Assembly: GCA_948438565.1 (NCBI GenBank)
Contig: CAOJLW010000047.1
Location: 1-11,595, forward strand
Source of the DNA: an uncultured Lachnospiraceae bacterium
Lineage (GTDB): Bacteria; Bacillota; Clostridia; Lachnospirales; Lachnospiraceae
Reading direction: 5' to 3'
DNA length: 11,595 nucleotides
Shown piece by piece: positions 6,453 through 11,595 of the stretch (position 1 is the stretch's first letter; the number at the start of each line of letters is the position of its first letter). The notes beneath the pieces are model-generated. The model had not been told where the DNA came from, ran no database searches, and saw nothing but the letters and a program-made list of their open reading frames with translations. Both the position numbers and the translations under genes were made by a program.

Positions 6453-7547
6453 ATGTCCCGATTGATGACAGTATCCTATGAAGGAAAACCATGTTATGAT
6501 ATTGTGTTGGAACAGGATTTTCATGGACTGCCTATAAAATTACAAGAGATTGGCTGTCAGCCGGATCAAAAAATCTGTATTGTAACGGATTCCAATCTGT
6601 CAACGCTCCATTTGCAGGCTTTGTCTGAGGTTCTGCGATCGTATTTTGATTTTACAACCTCTTTTGTCTTTCCAGCCGGTGAAGCGCATAAAAATTTAGA
6701 TACGGTCAATAAGTTATATCAGGAATTAATTTCCATGCATTTCGACAGGCACGACTTACTCATCGCATTTGGCGGCGGAGTAGTCGGTGATCTGACCGGT
6801 TTTACGGCGGCGACGTATTTACGCGGCATAGGCTTTATCCAGATTCCGACTTCACTGCTGGCGCAAGTCGACAGCAGTATTGGTGGCAAAACCGGCGTAG
6901 ACGTCTCCCAATATAAAAATATGGTAGGAGCCTTTTATCAACCGAAGCTGGTCTATATGAACCTTTCCTTACTGCAAACCCTGCCAAAACAGCAGTTTAT
7001 TTCAGGAATGGGCGAGGTATTAAAACATGGTTTAATTAAATCCAAACCCTATTTTACGTGGCTGGCCAAACAGGCGGACGGGATTCAAACCTTACAGCCG
7101 GAGCTGATAGAAGAGATGGTATATCAAAGCTGCTTGATTAAACGGGATGTTGTCGAACGGGATCCCAAGGAAAAGGGAGAACGGATGCTGCTGAATTTTG
7201 GCCATACGATTGGCCATTCGGTTGAAAAGCTTCTGGATTTTAAGCTGTACCATGGACAATGCGTCGCAATCGGAATGGCTGCGGCTTGTCAACTCTCCTG
7301 TGATTGTGGACAGCTGACGAAGGAAGAGCGCCAGGAGGTTTGCGATACGCTGCGGAAATATGGTCTGCCGACGCAAACCGAGGATCTTTCTGCCGCCATG
7401 GTATTGGACGCCAGCAAATCCGACAAAAAGATGATAGCGGGAAAAATCAACTTTGTCCTGCTTGCTTCGATCGGCCATGCATATATCTGTTCGGATTTAA
7501 ACGACGGGCAGCTTTTGACAGGGATTTCTTCTATATTAAAGGAGTGA
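6453..7547 (+). CDS. aroB: 3-dehydroquinate synthase
   Basis: A 364-residue NAD- and metal-dependent enzyme that converts DAHP to 3-dehydroquinate, the second step of the shikimate pathway, in the cytosol. Motifs in order: PAGEAHK (74-80), the NAD-binding GGGVVGDLTGF (107-117), PTSLLAQVDSSIGGKTGVD (132-150), KNMVGAFYQP (155-164), GMGEVLKHG (185-193), LNFGHTIGH (247-255) and YHGQCVAIGM (266-275). The three metal ligands expected are Glu188, His251 and His267. DKK at 324-326 is also conserved. Nothing is missing, and length is normal. The start has GAAGGAGA about 8 nt upstream, and the gene follows ylmH by 15 nt. No other aro gene is in the window, so its place inside a division/lipoprotein operon is unusual. 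Confidence 0.98.
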   Translation: MSRLMTVSYEGKPCYDIVLEQDFHGLPIKLQEIGCQPDQKICIVTDSNLSTLHLQALSEVLRSYFDFTTSFVFPAGEAHKNLDTVNKLYQELISMHFDRHDLLIAFGGGVVGDLTGFTAATYLRGIGFIQIPTSLLAQVDSSIGGKTGVDVSQYKNMVGAFYQPKLVYMNLSLLQTLPKQQFISGMGEVLKHGLIKSKPYFTWLAKQADGIQTLQPELIEEMVYQSCLIKRDVVERDPKEKGERMLLNFGHTIGHSVEKLLDFKLYHGQCVAIGMAAACQLSCDCGQLTKEERQEVCDTLRKYGLPTQTEDLSAAMVLDASKSDKKMIAGKINFVLLASIGHAYICSDLNDGQLLTGISSILKE

Positions 7548-7552
7548 CGGAT

Positions 7553-8095
7553 ATGCATAAAATATCGGCAAAAAAAATCCGGCAGCTATGGCTTGGTCTT
7601 TTTGGCATCCTATGCTGCATTGCCCTAGATCAAGTGACCAAACAGCTCGCCATCCAATATTTAAAGGACGCGCCGGCAGTTCCGCTGATTCCGGGCGTAT
7701 TTGAATTATCCTATCTGGAAAATCACGGAGCCGCGTTTGGGATTATGCAAGGGTGGAAAACATTTCTGATCCTGATGACGATCGTGACGTTAGTCATATT
7801 GACTGTATTGTATATCCGTATTCCGGAGGACAGACATTTCCTGTTTATTCGCCTGATCGTGTTATTGTTGATTTCAGGCGCGATTGGAAATTTTATTGAC
7901 CGTTGCCAAAACGATTATGTAGTGGATTTTTTCTATTTTAGCCTGATCGATTTTCCGATCTTTAATGTGGCGGATATCTATGTGACCGTAGGGGCGTGCC
8001 TGCTGATGATTGTTTTTTGTTTTTATTACAAAGAAGAGGAAATCGATATGCTGTTAAGGCAGCTTGTATTCTGGAAAAAGAAAGAAAAGCATTGA
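7553..8095 (+). CDS. lspA: signal peptidase II (prolipoprotein signal peptidase)
   Basis: A 180-residue integral membrane aspartyl protease that cleaves the signal peptide of diacylglyceryl-modified prolipoproteins. It has four hydrophobic segments, at about 12-25, 69-90, 97-115 and 142-158. Family motifs are ALDQVTK (24-30), NHGAAFGI (57-64), SGAIGNFIDR (108-117) with catalytic Asp116, VVDF (123-126), and FNVADIYVTVG (137-147) with catalytic Asp141. Length is usual. The ATG at 7553 is chosen over the much longer open frame from 7304 because AAAGGAG (7538-7544) sits 8 nt upstream and the family starts there. It follows the aroB stop by 5 nt. The C-terminal basic tail (WKKKEKH) is cytoplasmic. 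Confidence 0.97.
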   Translation: MHKISAKKIRQLWLGLFGILCCIALDQVTKQLAIQYLKDAPAVPLIPGVFELSYLENHGAAFGIMQGWKTFLILMTIVTLVILTVLYIRIPEDRHFLFIRLIVLLLISGAIGNFIDRCQNDYVVDFFYFSLIDFPIFNVADIYVTVGACLLMIVFCFYYKEEEIDMLLRQLVFWKKKEKH

Positions 8096-8096
8096 T

Positions 8097-9017
8097 ATGG
8101 ATAAGTTGACATGGATTACGCAGGAGAAGGATCTTGGAATTCGGCTCGATCAATATTTATCTGGGCAAATGCCGGAAATGACCCGTTCGTTTATACAAAA
8201 ACTGATCAAAGACGGACAATCTATGGTGGACGCAAAACCCGCAAAAGCCAATTACAGGCTGAAACCCTTACAAACAGTAGCATTGTCCGTGCCTTTGCCA
8301 AAAGAAACGGAAATTCTCCCAGAACCGATCCCGTTGGATATTTTATATGAGGACGACGATCTTTTAATTGTCAATAAGCCAAAGGGAATGGTCGTGCATC
8401 CGTCTGCCGGGCATAGCTCTGGGACGCTCGTCAATGCGGTTATGTACCATTGCAAAGAAAGCCTTTCCGGGATCAATGGGGAGATACGCCCTGGAATTGT
8501 GCATCGAATTGACAAAGACACGACAGGTTCGTTAATTATCTGTAAAAATGACGAAAGCCATCTCAAGATTGCAGAGCAGATCAAAGAACACTCTGTAAAA
8601 CGCATTTACCGTGGATTGGTGATCGGAAATTTTCGGGAAGAGCGCGGGACGATTACAGGTAATATTGGCAGGCATCCGTCGGATCGCAAGAAAATGGCGG
8701 TCATTACGGAAGGCGGGAAACCGGCCGTCACCAATTTTCGGGTGTTAGAACCATTCCGGGACGCTTCCTATATGGAGTTTCGGCTGGAAACCGGAAGAAC
8801 GCACCAGATCCGTGTGCATATGGCAAGCCTTGGGCATCCTTTGCTTGGGGATACGGTGTATGGGAGCGTCAAAAATTCCTATCGGTTACAAGGACAGGCA
8901 TTACACGCCATGACTATCGGATTTATGCATCCCAGAACAGGCCGTTATCTGGAAATATCCGCGCCGCTGCCGGAATATTTTTATGAGTTAATCAAACGGA
9001 TGCGTAGTTTATCTTGA
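8097..9017 (+). CDS. RluD/RluA-family 23S rRNA pseudouridine synthase
   Basis: A 306-residue enzyme that isomerises uridine to pseudouridine in large-subunit rRNA. An N-terminal S4 RNA-binding domain spans about 15-65 (IRLDQYLSGQMPEMTRSFIQ onward). The catalytic domain follows with LLIVNKPKGMVVHPSAGH (89-106), GIVHRIDKDTTGSLI (133-147) with nucleophile Asp139, RIYRGLVIG (169-177), GRTHQIRVHM (233-242) and GDTVYG (251-256). Domain content is that of RluD (YlyB in Bacillus); the uridines modified cannot be read from sequence. The ATG at 8097 begins 1 nt after the lspA stop with only an A/G-rich weak site, so translation is probably coupled. A TTG at 8064 in the same frame with AAGG upstream is an alternative. 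The lspA-ylyB neighbourhood is common in Firmicutes. Confidence 0.95.
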   Translation: MDKLTWITQEKDLGIRLDQYLSGQMPEMTRSFIQKLIKDGQSMVDAKPAKANYRLKPLQTVALSVPLPKETEILPEPIPLDILYEDDDLLIVNKPKGMVVHPSAGHSSGTLVNAVMYHCKESLSGINGEIRPGIVHRIDKDTTGSLIICKNDESHLKIAEQIKEHSVKRIYRGLVIGNFREERGTITGNIGRHPSDRKKMAVITEGGKPAVTNFRVLEPFRDASYMEFRLETGRTHQIRVHMASLGHPLLGDTVYGSVKNSYRLQGQALHAMTIGFMHPRTGRYLEISAPLPEYFYELIKRMRSLS

Positions 9018-9023
9018 TTTGTC

Positions 9024-9052
9024 TGTACATTTTCAAAAAAATAGAATATAAT
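9024..9052 (+). promoter_or_regulatory. promoter for the cytidylate-kinase-like gene
   Basis: TGTACA (9024-9029, 4 of 6 consensus) and a perfect TATAAT (9047-9052) are 17 nt apart, just after the rluD-type stop. No terminator is visible between the two genes, so read-through from the upstream operon is also possible. Confidence 0.6.
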
Positions 9053-9082
9053 GAGATTATTACAAGATAAGGAGGGGGTTTT

Positions 9083-9709
9083 ATGGATCATCCCATTTAT
9101 ACGATTGGCAGGGAATTTGGAAGCGGGGGCAAGGATGTGGGAGTCGCCTTAGCCAGGCGTTTAGGCGTCAAATGCTACGATAAGGAATTGCTGGCGGAAG
9201 CCGCAAAACAAAGCGGGTTTTGCGCGGAGATCTTTGAAAATCACGATGAAAAGCCGACGAGCAGTTTTTTATATTCGTTAGTGATGGATACGTATTCCTT
9301 TGGCGGATATTCCTCGGCGCCGTTTTTGGATATGCCGTTAAATCATAAGGTGTTTTTGGCACAGTTTGACGCGATCAAAAAGATTGCGCAAAAAGAATCC
9401 TGTGTTATGGTCGGACGTTGTGCAGATTACGCGCTGGCAGACAATCCGGAATGCTTAAATGTGTTTATTCATGCAGATTTGGACTACCGAATCCAACGGA
9501 TTTCCAGGAAACTGAATTTACCTTCCAATAAGGCCAAGGATCAGATTCAAAAAACGGATAAACAGCGTGCAAGTTATTATAATTATTATACCAGTAAAAA
9601 ATGGGGAAATGCGAAAAGCTACCACCTGACGATTAACAGCGGACAAATTGGCATAGAAGGATGCGTAGACTTGATTTTGGCATACCGTGAACACATGGGG
9701 AAGCATTAG
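9083..9709 (+). CDS. cytidylate kinase-like family protein (AAK26-type)
   Basis: A 208-residue P-loop protein of the cytidylate-kinase-like family common in gut Clostridia. The N-terminal ITIGREFGSGG-type P-loop appears here as YTIGREFGSGGKDVG (6-20), followed by ARRLGVKCYDKELL, which resembles the early helix and strand of nucleoside monophosphate kinases. CVMVGRCADYAL (111-122) is the second conserved block, followed by VFIHADLDYRIQRI (131-144), a lid-like region with KTDKQRASYYNYYT (162-175) and YHLTINS (185-191). It is too divergent from Cmk to assume CMP as substrate, and Cmk proper is usually a separate gene. A very strong AAGGAGGGGG site lies just before the ATG. Soluble and cytosolic. 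The phosphoryl acceptor and physiological role are unknown. Confidence 0.88.
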   Translation: MDHPIYTIGREFGSGGKDVGVALARRLGVKCYDKELLAEAAKQSGFCAEIFENHDEKPTSSFLYSLVMDTYSFGGYSSAPFLDMPLNHKVFLAQFDAIKKIAQKESCVMVGRCADYALADNPECLNVFIHADLDYRIQRISRKLNLPSNKAKDQIQKTDKQRASYYNYYTSKKWGNAKSYHLTINSGQIGIEGCVDLILAYREHMGKH

Positions 9710-9725
9710 ATGATGCCTCCCCATG
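9694..9725 (+). terminator. long stem-loop containing the stop codon of the kinase-like gene
   Basis: CATGGGGAAGCAT (9694-9706) pairs with ATGCCTCCCCATG (9713-9725) in 12 of 13 positions (one A-C mismatch) around a 6-nt loop that contains the TAG stop. No U-tract follows (ATTGTCTATAAC), so intrinsic termination is uncertain; protection of the mRNA 3' end is an alternative. Confidence 0.5.
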
Positions 9726-9733
9726 ATTGTCTA

Positions 9734-9769
9734 TAACTATTCGCAAAAAGCAACTTTAACGAATAGTTA
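9734..9769. repeat. 10-bp perfect inverted repeat between convergent units
   Basis: TAACTATTCG (9734-9743) and CGAATAGTTA (9760-9769) are exact reverse complements around a 16-nt loop that can itself pair AAAG with CTTT. It starts 8 nt after the preceding stem-loop and ends 5 nt before the stop of the minus-strand ABC remnant. Neither strand has a U-run after it. It may be a bidirectional 3'-end hairpin. Confidence 0.5.
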
Positions 9770-9774
9770 GTGTA

Positions 9775-9866
9775 TTAACTGCCGATCCGACCTTCTTGCA
9801 TAGGAATGATCCTGTCGCATTGATGGGCAATATCCATATCATGCGTTACCAGCAAAAATCGGACTA
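9775..9866 (-). pseudogene. C-terminal remnant of an ABC transporter ATP-binding protein
   Basis: On the minus strand about 30 codons read LLVTHDMDIAHQCDRIIPMQ then EGRI and a TAA stop at 9775-9777. This is the end of a LolD/MacB-type ABC ATPase: LLVTHD is the strand and H-loop histidine, and CDRII with EGRI is the usual C-terminal strand pair. Walker A, signature and Walker B regions are absent upstream, where the frame runs into the preceding gene's sequence. In another frame just upstream, GLDAS could be a trace of the D-loop, which would imply a deletion joining two parts; this is speculative. There is no start codon or ribosome binding site. It is the residue of a lost transporter gene. 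Confidence 0.7.
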
Positions 9867-10197
9867 AAAGAAGCGTCCAGGCCAAAACCTATTTCTGTTT
9901 TTACTGATTTGTCTGGAAAAAATAAAATGGAAAATAACATATAATAGAAAGGCTGTGATCGCCGTTATGGCGGATATCATCAGTATGTAGTGTAAACTTC
10001 CGGAAAAGATCAGCATCACTTCTGCGGACAAGACAAAAATGCCTGTCGTATTCCATGCGGTAACAGCATGGCGGCGCGGCTTTTCCTTTCTTTGGTTTAA
10101 GACATATAACCTGTTCCAGCGTGTGATAGCGCCGCCACATCACAAACAGGTTGATAAGCGTCCATAGAATTCCTGCAATGAGCGACGTATATTCCAT
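9864..10197 (-). pseudogene. frameshifted small membrane protein
   Basis: Reading from the ATG at 10197, frame one gives MEYTSLIAGILWTLINLFVM, a membrane helix, then WRRYHTLEQ. It soon becomes unlike a membrane protein (CCYRMEYDRHF and on). The +1 frame, closed by TGA at 10140-10142 and open after it, gives RKEKPRRHAVTAW, then NTTGIFVLSAEVMLIFSG and ITAITAFLLYVIFHFIFS, two clear helices, ending at TAG 9864-9866. A single inserted base (or two lost) between about 10139 and 10065 joins the frames into a roughly 110-residue three-helix protein. The A-rich run around 10081-10090 is one candidate place. It may be true decay, a polymorphism or an assembly error. It starts 35 nt after dtd on the same strand with a poor GAGG site, so it probably once belonged to the holA-dtd unit. 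I do not recognise the family. Confidence 0.6.
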
Positions 10198-10232
10198 GCC
10201 CTCAGATAGGCCGCGTTTGTTGATACTTTCTA

Positions 10233-10679
10233 TTACAACTCACAAGAATCCAGCAGAACCGTAAACGGCCCGTCGTTTTCCAGCGATATTTGCATATCTG
10301 CTCCAAAGATTCCGGTCTCTACTGTAATGTTAGTCTTTTTACATTCAGAGATAATATATTCGTAGAGCCGGTTGGCAAGCTCCGGCGAAGCGGAACGGAT
10401 AAAAGACGGCCGGTTGCCTTTTTTGCAGTCCGCATACAGCGTAAACTGCGACACCAATAGCAGACTGCCGCCTACGTCTTGTAACGATAGGTTGGTTTTG
10501 CCGTCTGTATCGGCAAAAATACGCAGATGGATCAATTTTTTAATCAGTTTATCTGCAATTTCCTCCGTATCCCCGTCGCAAATCCCAATCAGCGTTAAAA
10601 ATCCTTTTGTAATCTGTCCTGTCACTTCCTGTCCTACCATGACTTTTGCATGATTGACGCGTTGTATTAAAAAACGCAT
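10233..10679 (-). CDS. dtd: D-aminoacyl-tRNA deacylase
   Basis: A 148-residue cytosolic homodimeric enzyme that hydrolyses D-amino acids (notably D-Tyr) and Gly mischarged on tRNA, a chiral proofreading step. The two defining motifs are present: SQFTLYADCKKGNRPSF (77-93, the SQxT catalytic motif) and NDGPFT (135-140, the NxGPxT motif with the Gly-cisPro that rejects L-amino acids). The N-terminal MRFLIQRVNHAKV and IFGADMQISL (124-133) also match. Length is normal. AAAGGAGGAG lies just before the ATG and within the 3' end of holA, with which it overlaps by 13 nt, so the two are likely translationally coupled. Confidence 0.97.
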   Translation of the reverse strand: MRFLIQRVNHAKVMVGQEVTGQITKGFLTLIGICDGDTEEIADKLIKKLIHLRIFADTDGKTNLSLQDVGGSLLLVSQFTLYADCKKGNRPSFIRSASPELANRLYEYIISECKKTNITVETGIFGADMQISLENDGPFTVLLDSCEL

Positions 10680-11595
10680 AGGTCTCCTCCTTTGCTGTAT
10701 TGAACAATCAACAGCTCCACAGCGATTTTATCCTGCATTTGCCCTGTTTTTACGGCTTCTTCGGCACAGGCTCCGTCGCGTAGCGCCAAAAGAAGCTGTT
10801 TAATTGTAAAGCGTCTGGCCTGCGTCTGATATTTGCGTATCGCAAACGCAGGAGCCTTGATTTTTTGGGCGATTTCCTGTCCTCCATATCCTTGCTGCGT
10901 CAGTTCTTTGACTTCCAGTAAGATTCTAAACTGCCTAATAATTAAGAATAAAATCCGCATCGGCGCTTCTTTTAACGCCAGCAGGCCGTAGTACAAATGC
11001 AGAGCTTTTTCCTGATTATGGCCGGAAATCGCATCGATCATTTCAAAAATTTTATTTTCGATCTGTTCCGTTACAATCGCTCTGATATCGTCGGCTTCGA
11101 TGATTTCTTTTTGGAGGGTGTAACATAAAAGCTTTTCCAGCTCCCGATCAATATTGCCCATATCCAGACCGGTTCTGCTCAAAAAAAGAGTTAAAACGGG
11201 TTGGGTAATCTTTTTACCCTCTTTTCCGATCCTGCCCAATATCCAGCGGGTAATCAGGCTTTCGCTCTGTGTCGAAAATTCGATCACGCTTCCCGATTTT
11301 TTGGCGGCTTTATAGGCTTTCGCGCGTTTATCCACTTCCGATTCCACAAACAAAAAACTGGTCGTTGCAGGGATTTGTGGCAAATATTCGGTCAAAGGTT
11401 CGCACGGATGCTTAAAAAAGCCGCTCTCTTCTACGACGATCACTCTGCGATCCGCAAAAAACGGAAGCGTTTCGGCCAAATCGATCAATTCTCCCGGCCG
11501 GATGCCTTTTCCTTCGAAAACGGAGACGTTCATCGTATCCCCCGCTTTGGCCATCGCGCCAAGCAGCTTATCTTGGTATTGTTTTTTCAGATAAG
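10667..11595 (-). CDS. holA: DNA polymerase III delta subunit (5' truncated by window edge)
   Basis: The delta subunit of the clamp loader opens the sliding clamp ring. The frame stays open to the window edge: upstream of the first in-window ATG (11554) it reads YLKKQYQDKLLGA, matching the family's GEESYLxxx region, so the true start lies outside and only about 20-30 residues are missing. Visible hallmarks are LAETLPFFADRRVIVVEESG (about 40-60 of the visible part), TTSFLFVESEVDKRAKAYKA, GLDMGNIDRELEKLLCY, IFEMIDAISG and the C-terminal collar domain with APMRILFLIIRQFRILLEV. It is an AAA+-like fold without a functional Walker A, as usual for delta. It overlaps dtd by 13 nt. In many Firmicutes holA lies between comEC and rpsT, so comEC may lie beyond the edge. 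Confidence 0.95.
   Translation of the reverse strand, partial: YLKKQYQDKLLGAMAKAGDTMNVSVFEGKGIRPGELIDLAETLPFFADRRVIVVEESGFFKHPCEPLTEYLPQIPATTSFLFVESEVDKRAKAYKAAKKSGSVIEFSTQSESLITRWILGRIGKEGKKITQPVLTLFLSRTGLDMGNIDRELEKLLCYTLQKEIIEADDIRAIVTEQIENKIFEMIDAISGHNQEKALHLYYGLLALKEAPMRILFLIIRQFRILLEVKELTQQGYGGQEIAQKIKAPAFAIRKYQTQARRFTIKQLLLALRDGACAEEAVKTGQMQDKIAVELLIVQYSKGGDLCVF

Noticed and set aside
7304..7552. Long open frame upstream of lspA as part of its coding region
   Set aside because: It runs antiparallel in phase only within aroB; the lspA ribosome binding site and family start are at 7553.
8064..8096. TTG start for the pseudouridine synthase
   Set aside because: AAGG upstream makes it possible, but it adds a basic segment encoded within the lspA tail and the ATG at 8097 gives the usual family N-terminus. 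Not fully excluded.
10060..10140. Programmed +1 frameshift in the membrane protein gene
   Set aside because: No recognised +1 slippery site or stimulator is seen, and the neighbouring ABC remnant shows that the locus is decaying.
9901..10197. An intact 98-residue minus-strand protein
   Set aside because: Its second half is not membrane-like, whereas the +1 frame continues with two clear hydrophobic helices, so the single-frame reading is a frameshift product.
10372..10653. Plus-strand open frame across dtd
   Set aside because: It is antisense to a well-conserved gene, has no family resemblance and no ribosome binding site.
1..11595. CRISPR array, tRNA/rRNA genes, insertion sequence, prophage or defence island
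   Set aside because: No repeated spacer pattern, cloverleaf, transposase, integrase or recognised defence gene was found on either strand.

Overview
The window looks like chromosomal DNA of a Gram-positive Clostridia member, most likely Lachnospiraceae. This is inferred from the gene set and order: a RodA/FtsW protein followed by an MgsA homologue and a D,D-carboxypeptidase, then an HlyD-like protein followed by yggS, sepF, ylmH, lspA and an RluD-type gene. Strong AGGAGG-type ribosome binding sites, tight gene packing and AT-leaning promoters fit. There are no rRNA or tRNA genes, insertion sequences, CRISPR arrays or phage genes, so this is mostly core genome.

Layout. (1) 1-2039, + strand: the 3' end of a rodA/ftsW-type gene, an mgsA homologue and a lipoprotein S11 D,D-carboxypeptidase form a compact operon ending in an intrinsic terminator whose stem contains the carboxypeptidase stop codon. 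(2) 2053-2636: a good promoter overlapped by a 9-bp inverted repeat drives a 139-residue P-loop protein of unknown function, closed by a strong stem-loop. (3) 2651-2972: a minus-strand DUF378 small membrane protein, with a promoter back to back with that of the next operon. (4) 3007-9017: a seven-gene + operon of an HlyD-like single-pass protein, yggS, sepF, ylmH, aroB, lspA and an RluD-type pseudouridine synthase. It joins cell division, PLP homeostasis, shikimate synthesis, lipoprotein maturation and rRNA modification. (5) 9018-9769: a cytidylate-kinase-like gene with its own promoter, followed by two hairpins. (6) 9775-11595, minus strand: holA (partial) and dtd overlap, and behind dtd lie a frameshifted membrane-protein gene and a short C-terminal remnant of an ABC transporter ATPase.

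Functionally the window centres on cell envelope growth and division: RodA/FtsW (glycan polymerisation), D,D-carboxypeptidase (peptide trimming), SepF (FtsZ membrane anchor) and LspA (matures lipoproteins, which would include the carboxypeptidase encoded here). I saw no clear new multi-gene system. The points most worth a second look are an MgsA homologue lacking the catalytic aspartate of characterised enzymes, an HlyD-like protein heading the division cluster, aroB sitting where divIVA often lies, the unexplained P-loop protein with its inverted-repeat promoter, and the decayed membrane protein/ABC pair.
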